A model generated the notes under the pieces. It made no database searches. It was not told where the DNA came from and saw only the letters and a list, made by a program, of their open reading frames with translations. Positions 34,801 to 42,841 of a stretch of DNA of 64,000 nucleotides are shown piece by piece (the first letter of the stretch is position 1; the number at the start of each line of letters is the position of its first letter). The stretch lies in contig CADDZH010000009.1 of assembly GCA_902812455.1 (NCBI GenBank), positions 13,361 to 77,360 of the forward strand, in the 5' to 3' direction. A program made the translations under genes and the position numbers. The DNA comes from Chloroflexota bacterium (GTDB taxonomy: Bacteria; Chloroflexota; Ktedonobacteria; Ktedonobacterales; Ktedonobacteraceae).

Positions 34801-35506
34801 CGCACAGAACTTGCTCAGCGTGGCCGATGCCCTCATTAAGAAAAGCGTCTGGATCATCGGGGGCGATGGCTGGGCCTACGATATTGGCTATGGCGGGCTT
34901 GACCATGTGCTGGCTTCCGGTCGCAATGTGAACATCCTGGTGCTGGATACCGAGGTTTACTCGAACACGGGCGGCCAGGCATCCAAATCCACGCCGCGCG
35001 GAGCCGTAGCGAAATTCGCGGCTCGCGGCAAGGCTACCCCCAAGAAAGACCTGGGCCTGCTTGCTATGGCCTATGGCAACGTCTATGTCGCCCGGGTCGC
35101 GCTGGGGGCAAACGATCAGCAGACGCTGAAAGCGTTCCTGGAAGCCGAGGCCTACGATGGCCCATCGCTGATTATTGTCTACAGCCACTGTATCGCTCAT
35201 GGCATCGAGATGAGCAGAGGGCTTGAGCAGCAGCGACTGGCGGTGCAGTCAGGATACTGGACGTTGTACCGCTATAACCCTGACCTGCGCGAAGAAGGCA
35301 AGAACCCTCTGATCATCGACTCGAAAGAACCCACGCTTCCCCTGGAGCGCTACGCCTACAACGAGACGCGCTACCGTATGCTCGTGCAGAGCAATGAGCA
35401 GCGAGCCGAAGCCTTGATCCACCTCGCTCAAGAAGATGTGCGCGAGCACTGGGATATGTACCAGCAACTGGCCACAATGAACGGCCAGCATGAAAGTGAG
35501 AAGTAA
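31868..35506 (+). CDS. nifJ: Pyruvate:ferredoxin (flavodoxin) oxidoreductase
   Basis: 1212-residue single-chain PFOR: pyruvate + CoA + oxidised ferredoxin give acetyl-CoA + CO2 + reduced ferredoxin. Seen in order: N-terminal pyrimidine-binding domain (YPITPSTPMGE), domain II, gamma-type domain, a two-cluster ferredoxin domain (CIQCGKCVMVCPH and CTGCSLCIEACP), the proximal-cluster cysteines in GACEGCGE, and the TPP-binding C-terminal domain (GGDGWAYDIGYGG, YSNTGGQ). The length is normal. The start is ATG 31868 with GGAGGAAG; a TTG 12 bp earlier is less likely. A DHODH-like gene follows immediately. As an oxygen-sensitive enzyme under an array promoter, it supports a low-oxygen response. Confidence 0.95.
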   Translation: MERTWVTLEGNEAVAHIAYALSDVAAIYPITPSTPMGELADAWSAEGRPNLWGTVPIIIEMQSEGGAAGALHGALQTGALATTFTASQGLLLMIPNMYKIAGELTSTVFHVAARSLAAQALSIFGDHSDVMATRSTGFALLASSSVQEAQDMALIAHASTLEARVPFLHFFDGFRTSHEISKIEQLARDDMRAMIDDRLVAAHRQRALSPEHPFIRGTAQNPDVYFQARETVNPYYQACPGIVQNTMDKFAALIGRSYHLFDYVGAPDAERVIVVMGSGAETAQMMAKYLIAHGAKVGVVNVHLYRPFSVERFLQALPSTVKTIAVLDRTKEPGSIGEPLYLDVVAAVNEGQEQGMSLSPRIIGGRYGLSSKEFTPAMARAIFDEMGQDEPKQHFTIGINDDVTHTSLEYDPALSVEPGDTVQCVFWGLGSDGTVGANKNSIKIIGEETDNYAQGYFVYDSKKSGSVTISHLRFGPSAIRAPYQIGAGQAHFVACHQFSLLERFDILKYASPGGIFLLNSIYGPEDVWNHLPGEVQQAIIDKELRFYVIDAYKVAAATGMGGRINTVMQTCFFAISDILPREQAIAQIKKSIKKTYGKRGEAVVQKNFQAVDETLAHLYEVHVPSPREGEMSADTVTAKRRAPIALPVLTRRPPVPCEAPDFVRQVLGKLIAGEGDSLPVSALPVDGTYPSGTAQWEKRNLTLEMPVWDPDICIQCGKCVMVCPHAVIREKVYDPANLEGAPDSFLSTDAHFKEFPGMKYTLQVSPEDCTGCSLCIEACPVKDKRQVGRKAINMAPQPPIREREKENWQFFLSLPDVDATGLNLAAIKNSQLLAPLFEFSGACEGCGETPYIKLATQLFGDHMVVANATGCSSIYGGNLPTTPWTVNREGHGPAWSNSLFEDNAEFGLGMRISLDKQQEYAGELLSQCTDIIGEELISALRSTDQTTLAGVQAQRERVAVLKQRLQNLQSDDPSVTSCAQNLLSVADALIKKSVWIIGGDGWAYDIGYGGLDHVLASGRNVNILVLDTEVYSNTGGQASKSTPRGAVAKFAARGKATPKKDLGLLAMAYGNVYVARVALGANDQQTLKAFLEAEAYDGPSLIIVYSHCIAHGIEMSRGLEQQRLAVQSGYWTLYRYNPDLREEGKNPLIIDSKEPTLPLERYAYNETRYRMLVQSNEQRAEALIHLAQEDVREHWDMYQQLATMNGQHESEK

Positions 35507-36505
35507 ATGAGCATGCCTGATCTGACAACGACCTACCTGGGTCTCCGGCTCAAAAACCCGCTGGTTGCTTCCGCTTCGCCGCTTTCGCGAAAAGTGGAGA
35601 CGGCGCGCCGCCTGGAGGATGGTGGAGCAGCGGCCATCGTGATGTACTCCTTGTTTGAGGAGCAGATCACGCATGAGAGCCAGGAGCTTGATCACTACCT
35701 GGAGCGAGGCACGAACTCCTATGCCGAGTCGCTGAGCTACTTCCCCGACCTGGATTTTTATAACCTGGGACCTGAGCCTTACCTTGAGCACCTGTACCGC
35801 ATCAAGCAGGCGGTGGATATTCCTGTCATCGGTAGCCTGAACGGTATCTCGTCGGGCGGCTGGATAGAGTACGCCCACAAGATCGAGCAGGCGGGCGCCG
35901 ATGCTCTGGAATTGAATATCTATTACCTGCCGACCGATCCGGACTTGAGCGGCACAGAACTGGAAGAGACCTATGTGAACCTGGTCAGGGATGTGCGCGC
36001 TACGGTGAAGATTCCCCTGGCGCTCAAGCTCAGCCCCTTTTTCACCTCCCTGCCTCATATGGCGAAGCGCTTTGTCGCAGCGGGCGCGAACGGGCTGGTG
36101 CTCTTCAATCGTTTTTACCAGCCTGATTTTGACCTGGACAACCTGGAAGTCATTCCCAACCTGGAGCTCAGCTCTTCGCATGACCTGCGCCTGCCTTTGC
36201 GCTGGATTGCCATCCTCTATGGGCGTATCCCAGCCGATTTCGCCCTGACCAGTGGCGTGCATACGGCGCAGGATGTGCTCAAAGCCATGATGGCCGGCGC
36301 CAGCGTGACCATGCTTGCCTCCACGCTGCTGGCAAACGGTATTGGCCGGCTGATGCATATCTTGACGGATCTCCAGGAGTGGATGGTCGAGCACGAATAC
36401 CCATCGATCGCCTATATGAAGGGCAGCATGAGCCAGCAGGCCGTAGCCGATCCAGCCGCTTTCGAGCGTGCCAATTACATGAAGGCCCTTAGCTCCTTTT
36501 TTTGA
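35507..36505 (+). CDS. Dihydroorotate dehydrogenase-like flavoprotein
   Basis: 332-residue TIM-barrel protein of the DHODH/PreA type ([79 protein letters not shown]). The gene begins on the base after the PFOR stop. Such DHODH-like genes are frequently found beside nifJ, and their reaction there is not established; they probably do not make orotate. FMN binding is likely. The start may be ATG 35507 or ATG 35513. Confidence 0.88.
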   Translation: MSMPDLTTTYLGLRLKNPLVASASPLSRKVETARRLEDGGAAAIVMYSLFEEQITHESQELDHYLERGTNSYAESLSYFPDLDFYNLGPEPYLEHLYRIKQAVDIPVIGSLNGISSGGWIEYAHKIEQAGADALELNIYYLPTDPDLSGTELEETYVNLVRDVRATVKIPLALKLSPFFTSLPHMAKRFVAAGANGLVLFNRFYQPDFDLDNLEVIPNLELSSSHDLRLPLRWIAILYGRIPADFALTSGVHTAQDVLKAMMAGASVTMLASTLLANGIGRLMHILTDLQEWMVEHEYPSIAYMKGSMSQQAVADPAAFERANYMKALSSFF

Positions 36506-36563
36506 TCCAGAGCTGCTCAATATTCCCTCGTTGTGAGCAAAAGAAGCAGCCAGAGGGCAAGGG

Positions 36564-36592
36564 TTGACATTAAGCATTATCATTAGCATTAG
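36564..36592 (+). promoter_or_regulatory. Candidate Fur-type operator overlapping NnrS promoter
   Basis: TTGACA (36564-36569) looks like a -35. It overlaps CATTAA and is followed by three adjacent hexamers CATTAT, CATTAG, CATTAG (36575-36592). Arrays of NATWAT-like hexamers are how Fur sites are built. No TGTGA array is present here. Confidence 0.4.
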
Positions 36593-36664
36593 AGAAGGGG
36601 CATCTGGCATGGCTGCCCTTATCCCGTACCAATTCTTCTACCAATTCTTCGCGATGCTCTGTAT

Positions 36665-38149
36665 ATGGGGACATCTGGTAATAGTGGAGATGCGGGCTGC
36701 GTGATTTCTGACAAAAACAAAACAGCTATTTCAGGCCATACCAGAGCAGCTCATCAAGAGCCTTTCGAACGTGTCACGCCGGTTCTCATGGCGGCGCTAT
36801 TATTAGGCACCGGCGGCGGTTTCGTACTGGCCTGTATCCTGACCCTTACCTCTATGCTTCACCTGGTCACTGGCCCCTGGTGGACCAGCGTTGTACAAGC
36901 CCATGGCCACCTGCAGCTCTATGGCTGGGCGGGACTCTTTGTGATAGGAGTAGCTTTCCATTTCCTCCCGCGCTTGCGGGGCATACCACTTGCTTTCCCA
37001 CGGCTCGTCCCCTGGATTCTTGGCTGTCAAGTCACAGGGTTAGTTTTAAGGGCATTCAGCCAGCCGCTTGTGACAACGACAGGAGCCGACATCTACCGTG
37101 TTGCCCTGGGCGTTAGCGGTGTGCTCGAAGGCATTGCGCTCCCCGGCGCGGCCTGGATACTCATTGTGACGATCATTCGTGGTCCCTCGCTGGCTCAACG
37201 GGCTGCATTCCGTGGCGTGCTCCCGTTGATTGTTGGCGCGTTCGCAGCACTCGGCTTCGCATCCATCGTTAACCTGATCAACGTGGTCATCGCGGCTGCC
37301 TCCAGCGGTATAATCATAAACACCTACGATGATCTCAACGTGACGCTTGGTCTCTTCGGCTTCCTTGTCCCAATGGCGCTGGCTATGTCCGCTCAATCAC
37401 TACCTCTGTACGCCGGGCTTGATACATTTCCACGCCGCATCTTGTGGCCACTTGCCGGTACCTATATGGCTGGGCTCATCCTGCTGTGCAGCAGCATACT
37501 TGCCAATAGACAAGCTGCTGCGCTCCCCGGCATGCTTGACGGCTCGGGCATGTTGTTGATAGGAATGGTGCTCCTGATCTTTATCGGAGTCTTTCTTAAC
37601 CTCATGCGTAAACGCGGGCGTCTTCCCCGTCGCGTCGCTGAATTAGCCCCTAAACGCGAAGCGCTTGCGAGTTCATACAGAGCAAAAGTATCGATCGAGC
37701 GAAGCGCTTTCGGGCCATTTGTCGAGCTTATCGCTAGCGCATACATATGGGCTATTCTTGCAAGCCTGTTGCTGGTTATCGATGGGGGCCTACTGCTCCT
37801 GGGTGGGGAGCCGCTCTTCGCAATTGACGCTATCCGCCATAGTTTAACAGTGGGCTTTATTACGCTTTTGATCTGTGGTATCGCACCACGCATGATTACA
37901 GGATTCTCAAGAGGAAAAATTGTCTCGCCGCACCTGGTGACGATAACATTATGGCTCGGCAATATAGCTGCGCTGCTGCGGGTAGGCTCAGTTCTCTTTT
38001 TGCCGCTACTCAGCTCACTCAGCACTGGGGGTTTCTCCCTGTATAGCATCCTTTTTGGGCTATCAGGCCCCGCCGGACTGGCGCTCTCAGCCTGCCTGAC
38101 GATCAATCTGTGGCCCGCGCTCAAACCGGCTAAGCCAAGAGCAGGTTAA
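36665..38149 (+). CDS. NnrS-family heme/copper membrane protein
   Basis: About 494 residues and 12 hydrophobic segments. The conserved histidine-rich helix QAHGHLQLYGWAGLFVIGVAFHFLPR and the C-terminal GFITLLICGIAPRMITGFSRG block identify NnrS, a family tied to nitric oxide and nitrosative stress tolerance. The start is uncertain: ATG 36665 has no clear ribosome site, and GTG 36701 is preceded by GGAG. The promoter region carries a Fur-like hexamer array rather than the TGTGA array, so this gene is apparently controlled differently from its neighbours. Confidence 0.85.
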   Translation: MGTSGNSGDAGCVISDKNKTAISGHTRAAHQEPFERVTPVLMAALLLGTGGGFVLACILTLTSMLHLVTGPWWTSVVQAHGHLQLYGWAGLFVIGVAFHFLPRLRGIPLAFPRLVPWILGCQVTGLVLRAFSQPLVTTTGADIYRVALGVSGVLEGIALPGAAWILIVTIIRGPSLAQRAAFRGVLPLIVGAFAALGFASIVNLINVVIAAASSGIIINTYDDLNVTLGLFGFLVPMALAMSAQSLPLYAGLDTFPRRILWPLAGTYMAGLILLCSSILANRQAAALPGMLDGSGMLLIGMVLLIFIGVFLNLMRKRGRLPRRVAELAPKREALASSYRAKVSIERSAFGPFVELIASAYIWAILASLLLVIDGGLLLLGGEPLFAIDAIRHSLTVGFITLLICGIAPRMITGFSRGKIVSPHLVTITLWLGNIAALLRVGSVLFLPLLSSLSTGGFSLYSILFGLSGPAGLALSACLTINLWPALKPAKPRAG

Positions 38150-38205
38150 AAGTCAACTCCCCTTCTAACTTTTGAGAAACGTCTAACCTGCTTAGTAACC
38201 TTTCT

Positions 38206-39378
38206 TCATGGGGTCATCTCCCCAACATAGTTGGCTGCCGCACCACCGGCAGTAAACCATAGCTTGCCAGATGGGTCAAGCGTGAGACCGAAGGGTGCAC
38301 TAGATGGCAGGGAGAGCTGGAAGAACGTCAAGGTTCGCTTGCCAGGTGAATAGCAGACCAGCATGTTGGCGCCCACATCCACGAACCAGATATGTTCCTG
38401 GCGGTCAACGACAAGGTTGTACAGGGCAGGAGGACCACCGGCAAGCGTTGGCACGGGCAGTTCGATCAAGCTGTCCGTCGCCGGATCAAACATACCCAGC
38501 CTGCCGGGTAAGACTTCCGTGAACCAGAGGCGTCCTGCGGCATCAGTCGCCATCGCATAGACCATGACCTGTGAGTTGGGCAGGTGATAGAGGGTGATAT
38601 GGTTCGTGAGCGGGTCCAGGCTACCGATCGCACCGCCTGCCATCTCCCCGAACCAGACCCGTCCGGTAGGCGTGATGGTCAGACTATAGGGAGCTGAAGG
38701 AATCCCTGGAGCGGGAGAAGGAACAGGCCACAGGCGGATAGCGCCACTCCTGGGATCGAGCCGTCCAATTGCTCCAGCGGCTACTGCTGTAAACCAGAGA
38801 GAGCCATTGCGATCGAATTGGAGGTCTTGTGGCCCGAGCGGGCTCCCCTTCCAGGTCCCGAGAGGGAAGATACGAAATGCCTGCTGCCTGGGATCAAAGC
38901 GCCCAATGTAGTTGGCATTCTGTTCGGCGAACCAGACATTTCCCTCGACATCAATGGTCGTGGTCATGATGCCATACCTGGCCTCAGGTGGAGTCCAGTT
39001 GGTCACGGCGCCTGTGCGTGAGTTGAGGCGACCGAGACGATTGGCATGCATCTCGCCCACCCAGACATTGCCCTGCGCATCCACTGCTGGCTGCATCAAG
39101 CCCACATTGGACGTGGAAAAGGTATACAGATGCTCCTGCCCGGTGCGCACGGTCGTCGAGATGTTGGGTGCCGGGATAACATGCACCCGCACCTGTTGCG
39201 CGAACGGAGCTTGGGCTAGAGGGGCAGTCAGAGCGGCCTTCCCGGCACCCGCAAGAGCACAACCGCCCAAGAAGACGAGCAAGAAGCAGAGGGCCAGCAA
39301 CGCCACAAAGAAGGTCACTGATTCCCGCCGTCCTCTCGCTTGCTCGCGAGGTGCCCTGATTCTGTGAGTACCAAACAT
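38206..39378 (-). CDS. Lipoprotein with virginiamycin B lyase-like beta-propeller
   Basis: 390 residues. A basic N-terminus, a hydrophobic stretch (FFVALLALCFLLVFLGGC) ending in a lipobox-like LGGC, then six or seven propeller blades with repeats such as GNVWVGEMHANRLGRLNSRTG, NVWFAEQNANYIGRFDP, SLWFTAVAAGAIGRLDP and LWFTEVLPGRLGMFDP. This is the Vgb/SMP-30-like propeller, but lyase activity cannot be assumed. It is probably co-transcribed with the cupredoxin upstream (106 bp). The start at ATG 39378 follows GGGAGAACGAGG. Confidence 0.78.
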   Translation of the reverse strand: MFGTHRIRAPREQARGRRESVTFFVALLALCFLLVFLGGCALAGAGKAALTAPLAQAPFAQQVRVHVIPAPNISTTVRTGQEHLYTFSTSNVGLMQPAVDAQGNVWVGEMHANRLGRLNSRTGAVTNWTPPEARYGIMTTTIDVEGNVWFAEQNANYIGRFDPRQQAFRIFPLGTWKGSPLGPQDLQFDRNGSLWFTAVAAGAIGRLDPRSGAIRLWPVPSPAPGIPSAPYSLTITPTGRVWFGEMAGGAIGSLDPLTNHITLYHLPNSQVMVYAMATDAAGRLWFTEVLPGRLGMFDPATDSLIELPVPTLAGGPPALYNLVVDRQEHIWFVDVGANMLVCYSPGKRTLTFFQLSLPSSAPFGLTLDPSGKLWFTAGGAAANYVGEMTP

Positions 39379-39484
39379 CCTCGTTCTCCCTTTCCCGCTT
39401 CGCAAAAGTGCCCCGCTGTCCTTCACATGCTCCATTCCCGGCTCAGCCATCTTGAACAGGGCAGACCGGTGAGCAAAGCCATCT

Positions 39485-40141
39485 TCATCCCTGAACGGTC
39501 AAGGTGCCCAGCATGTATCCCCTGGTCAGCATCGGGCCTTGCCAGCCACTTGAGCCTGTCCCACAGGGATCAAAACAGCGGAAGTAGTAGGAGCCAGCCG
39601 CTCCCGTGTGGAAGGTAAAGCGCACCTCGACATAGGGTTTGCCAGTCGTCGTATCCCCAGGAATGGGTACATTGATGTTGAGCTGTGGCACGGTAAAGGT
39701 ATGGGCCACTTTCTCTGGCGCTAAGGCCTTGTAGGCATGCCCATCCGCGTATGCCATACCACCTACGACGCCCTGCACTGCCGTGAAGGGAGAGCCCTGG
39801 GGGAGGGGAGTATCACCCAAATCGTAGTTGCGAATGGTGACGGTCACAAGACTATTGGCAGGCACAACCAGGGTGGTGGGCGCATAAGCCGGCCAGTCCT
39901 TCTGGTAGCCAGCTTGATTGATGACAATATTCAGGTTCACCTGGACATGGCGCTCAACCCGTGCTGCGTGCGCCACCGGCGGCCTCGGGCTTCCTAAAGT
40001 GGCTTCAAGGGCGAAATAGACCCCTGTGACGAATGCAATGGATACCAGGATGCCAACGAAGACTTCTACATACAAGAATGCTAAAGAAGCAAGTTTTTGT
40101 TTCCCCCGGCTGCGCGGAGCTGTTCTCGGTAGTTGACTCAT
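39485..40141 (-). CDS. Membrane-anchored cupredoxin-like protein
   Basis: 218 residues: one N-terminal transmembrane segment (residues 18-45) and an exported beta-sandwich. The C-terminal loop AGSYYFRCFDPCGTGSSGWQG followed by PM resembles the metal loop of CuA or blue copper proteins (Cys-x3-Cys ... Met), with a candidate upstream His in VAHTFTVPQ. The usual second His of CuA is not in its place. Electron transfer outside the membrane is the likely role. It is driven by the six-box promoter 14. Confidence 0.72.
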   Translation of the reverse strand: MSQLPRTAPRSRGKQKLASLAFLYVEVFVGILVSIAFVTGVYFALEATLGSPRPPVAHAARVERHVQVNLNIVINQAGYQKDWPAYAPTTLVVPANSLVTVTIRNYDLGDTPLPQGSPFTAVQGVVGGMAYADGHAYKALAPEKVAHTFTVPQLNINVPIPGDTTTGKPYVEVRFTFHTGAAGSYYFRCFDPCGTGSSGWQGPMLTRGYMLGTLTVQG

Positions 40142-40194
40142 TTCTTTCCTCCTGAAACTATATGGATATGACGCTCTCTTTGAGATTTATAAAG

Positions 40195-40290
40195 AGCATA
40201 TTCACCGCGTATCTCAAACACATCACAGCAGCGCCAAAAAGCATCACATTGCAATCACAGAATTCGGAAACAGGTCACAGCGATATCACA
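40195..40290 (-). promoter_or_regulatory. Regulon promoter 14 (cupredoxin): extended six-box array
   Basis: Plus-strand TCACA at 40286, 40275, 40255, 40244 and 40223, degenerate TCTCA at 40212, forming three 11-bp pairs. The minus-strand -10 is TATGCT at 40200-40195. The distal boxes overlap the stop codon of the upstream gene. Confidence 0.72.
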
Positions 40291-41065
40291 GCACCTTCAC
40301 CTTTCCTGATTGGTTGTATTCGATCTCAATAATCTTGAATTTGAACCAGGTAAAATCTCCGGAGGCAAGATGCCAGGTGACTTCACTTCTGGTGGGGATC
40401 CACATCCCCTCGACCTCCTTATAGTCGCTGGACTCTGCCGTCCAGGGATCGAGCCGGTAGTGTCCATGCTCTTCCCTATACCGTTGCGCCGTCAAGTGGG
40501 TCAGTTGGCCCTGCTCATTCACATGCAGCGTCCCCGAAGCTGTCACACCCTGATGATGAATAGTGGCCTGCACTGAGCTAGCATCGATGGCTTGCCATTT
40601 AATAGCATCCGAGAGCCAGGCCGCCGGGAACCAGGCCATTTCAAGCAGGAAGCGCTGCAACTCGCCCTGGTCCATTTCTGGCCCACGGGCATTGCCCAGC
40701 GGAATGACAGACCAGAGCTTGATGCGCATGCTGCCGTGTCCCTGCCAGAACTGATCGGTGGCCGAGATCGAGGCGAGTGGAAACGGCCGGATCGTGGTGT
40801 GCCAGAGAAAGGCAGGGGGAGTCGTCGTGAAGTATTGTTCGGCGACCATGGGAAGCCATTTCTGCCCTGGCTGCATTCTCATGTACCCCTGTTGCCTGAG
40901 GCGTACAGTGCGGATGGCTTCTTTGCCCACCACCTGCGCATAGCTGAGATACCGTTGTGCTGGTTCAGGTAAGGCCAGCACCTGATCTTGCGTGATGAGA
41001 CGAGGCTGTGCCTGTTCACCGTGCTGCAACAGTGCTAGCCCATCATGGTGTATCGTCTTTTTCAT
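40286..41065 (-). CDS. DUF6544-like protein
   Basis: 259 residues with the pattern LPEPAQRYLSYAQVVGKEAIRTVRLRQQG, AEQYFTTTPPAFLWHTTI, GELQRFLLEMAWFPAAWL and YKEVEGMWIPTRSEVTWHL, which I associate with DUF6544. Function is unknown. The ATG at 41065 has a weak ribosome site. Its leader contains an inverted repeat and -10 matching those of the CPBP gene upstream (see finding), but the TGTGA boxes there are not recognisable. Confidence 0.7.
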   Translation of the reverse strand: MKKTIHHDGLALLQHGEQAQPRLITQDQVLALPEPAQRYLSYAQVVGKEAIRTVRLRQQGYMRMQPGQKWLPMVAEQYFTTTPPAFLWHTTIRPFPLASISATDQFWQGHGSMRIKLWSVIPLGNARGPEMDQGELQRFLLEMAWFPAAWLSDAIKWQAIDASSVQATIHHQGVTASGTLHVNEQGQLTHLTAQRYREEHGHYRLDPWTAESSDYKEVEGMWIPTRSEVTWHLASGDFTWFKFKIIEIEYNQSGKVKVL

Positions 41066-41079
41066 GATTCATCTTCTAG

Positions 41080-41100
41080 CGGAACGACTCTCCCATTCCG
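41080..41100. promoter_or_regulatory. Inverted repeat in leader of DUF6544-like gene
   Basis: CGGAACG-N7-CATTCCG. A related palindrome with the same flank (TTCTAGCGGAA) lies at 42115-42134 before the CPBP gene. It could be a TetR-like operator or an RNA hairpin. Confidence 0.45.
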
Positions 41101-41221
41101 AACACCATCTTCCAGAGGAAGTATCTCTCCGTTCCACATTCTTCCTCTTTTACTTAGGGACGTACACCCAGCGACTGCTTGCCGGAACAGAGGATACACG
41201 GCGAGAGTGAGCTCCTTCTCT

Positions 41222-42094
41222 CTATGAGGCAACGTGAGCAGCTACGACCATCTCGGCTTGTTGTGGCTGCTGTGCCGTCCACCAGCCGCGATCCAGCAGG
41301 ATCACTGCTCCGGCGGCAGCCCACCAGACCAGATCGATCAGCAGTGCCCACAGCGCGTAGACGGCGCTCGAGGGATAGTTCACCGCAAGCAGGAAGGCGC
41401 TTGAGGAGATACACATGTGAAACAGCACGCAAGGGAGCCTCTTGCTCTGCGTGCGGTTGTACACCCAGGTGATCAAAATGCGCTGCGCCATGAGCAGAAT
41501 CGGAGCTTGCAGGACAACCAGTACAACGCCCCACCAGCCGCGATTCCCAAAAGCCCCAAGGTAGTCAGCGTACAGGTGCCAGACACCTCCCCAGAAGAGC
41601 CCGACAAGCAGCGCCGCAAGGAGTGGATTGAAACGCCGTTGCAACTTGGGCAACATGAACCCGCTCCAGCCCATTTCCTCAAAGAAGCCGGAGAAGAGTC
41701 CAATCCCGATGGCAGGACCAATCAGCAGCGGGATCGGGCCTATCGACACTCCCCCTACAGTGTATGCATACAGGACATACATGGCAATCGTGATCAGCGG
41801 TGGAATAAGCAAGGTGAGCCACCACCGTCCGACACGCCACCGCTTCAGCCGAGCCAGTAGAGCGCTGACGCTTCCCCTACCATCCACGATACGTGTCAGG
41901 ATAAGTCCGCCCAGGATTGGCCCTGCCAACCCAATAATCATCAACACAATCGCTGCCGGGTGCATCGGCGTAGCAAAGAGAGTCCCGATGGGAACCACCG
42001 TCAAGAAAAGCGCCCACCAGCTAAACGACCAGAGCATGACGAAGGCACAATAGCTCAGAACAGGGTGTTGCTTAATGCGATAACTCAGTTCCAT
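41222..42094 (-). CDS. CPBP family intramembrane metalloprotease
   Basis: 290 residues, about eight hydrophobic segments. Motif 1 is FFEEMGWSGF (paired glutamates), motif 2 GGVWHLY and motif 3 LFHMCISSS, placing it in the CPBP/CAAX-protease family. Its substrate is unknown; relatives include bacteriocin self-immunity proteins. The ATG at 42094 follows AAAAAGGAGC. It is transcribed from promoter 15; the leader also carries a palindrome at 42115. Confidence 0.85.
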   Translation of the reverse strand: MELSYRIKQHPVLSYCAFVMLWSFSWWALFLTVVPIGTLFATPMHPAAIVLMIIGLAGPILGGLILTRIVDGRGSVSALLARLKRWRVGRWWLTLLIPPLITIAMYVLYAYTVGGVSIGPIPLLIGPAIGIGLFSGFFEEMGWSGFMLPKLQRRFNPLLAALLVGLFWGGVWHLYADYLGAFGNRGWWGVVLVVLQAPILLMAQRILITWVYNRTQSKRLPCVLFHMCISSSAFLLAVNYPSSAVYALWALLIDLVWWAAAGAVILLDRGWWTAQQPQQAEMVVAAHVAS

Positions 42095-42114
42095 TGTTGT
42101 GCTCCTTTTTCTAG

Positions 42115-42134
42115 CGGAATGCAATTCCATTCTG
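42115..42134. promoter_or_regulatory. Inverted repeat in leader of CPBP gene
   Basis: CGGAATG-N6-CATTCTG sits between the start site of promoter 15 and the ribosome site. It is the counterpart of the repeat at 41080-41100. Confidence 0.45.
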
Positions 42135-42175
42135 AATAACGTCTTCACATGGAGCACCTTTTTACTCCAGAGGAA

Positions 42176-42240
42176 AGTATCGTCGATTGACCTCACATTG
42201 CCATCACAACGGCTCGCTCGATTCTCACAGAATGATCACA
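42176..42240 (-). promoter_or_regulatory. Regulon promoter 15 (CPBP): TGTGA four-box array
   Basis: Plus-strand TCACA at 42236, 42225, 42204 and 42193, all perfect; the minus-strand -10 is GATACT at 42181-42176. Confidence 0.8.
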
Positions 42241-42308
42241 GCTCGGGCTTCCCTGAAAATGGGGAGAGGGTAAAACATTTTCATGGACAGTGGGGTGCCT
42301 GACAACAT

Positions 42309-42375
42309 TGTGAGTGATTTGAGATAAAATAATCCCTAATTGTGATATGCCTGTGAGAGAGATGATGTATATACT
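42309..42375 (+). promoter_or_regulatory. Regulon promoter 16 (cupredoxin): TGTGA four-box array
   Basis: TGTGA at 42309, 42341 and 42352, TGAGA at 42320; the -10 is TATATA at 42368 or TATACT at 42370. It faces the gene at 42421. Confidence 0.72.
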
Positions 42376-42420
42376 CGGTAGGATAGAACAGTTATACCTA
42401 TCCAGACGGGAGGAATCAAG

Positions 42421-42837
42421 ATGCGTAACCGAGCAGTGTGGTTCTTCGTAGGTGCAATCCTGGTGAGTGTTCTGGCATTGGCCAGCACAGGCATAGCTCT
42501 TGCCGCGATGCATGGAGCCTTCGGGACGGCGGAGAGGCCAGCGGCGCAAGAAGCAGCGGGCGTGGGTGTAACGCACGTGTTCATGCGCAACGACCAGTAC
42601 TTCCCCTCACGTATCCAGGTAGTCACCGGCACGACCGTGACCTGGACCAACCAGGACAACGTCCCTCATAGTGTGATCCTAACCCCTGTGGTGATCTCTT
42701 CGACGGCTGATATCTGGGAGAGCGGCCTGCTCAGCCCAGGGCAGTCCTTCAGCTATACCTTCACCGTACGGGGAACCTTCAAGTACTACTGTTCCGAGCA
42801 TCCTAATGAGATGATCGGGATAGTAACCGTGACGTAA
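42421..42837 (+). CDS. Plastocyanin-like cupredoxin
   Basis: 138 residues with an N-terminal signal or anchor helix (WFFVGAILVSVLALASTGIALA) and a type-1 copper domain. All four ligands are visible: His in NVPHSV, then Cys, His and Met in YYCSEHPNEM. It is probably an exported one-electron carrier. The ATG follows GACGGGAGGAATCAAG. It is divergent from the CPBP gene, and both have arrays. Confidence 0.88.
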   Translation: MRNRAVWFFVGAILVSVLALASTGIALAAMHGAFGTAERPAAQEAAGVGVTHVFMRNDQYFPSRIQVVTGTTVTWTNQDNVPHSVILTPVVISSTADIWESGLLSPGQSFSYTFTVRGTFKYYCSEHPNEMIGIVTVT

Positions 42838-42841
42838 GTGG

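Noticed and set aside
35249..36610. Long minus-strand open frame opposite the DHODH-like gene (453 codons)
   Set aside because: It has no recognisable domain and lies wholly opposite well-supported genes; a codon-bias shadow.
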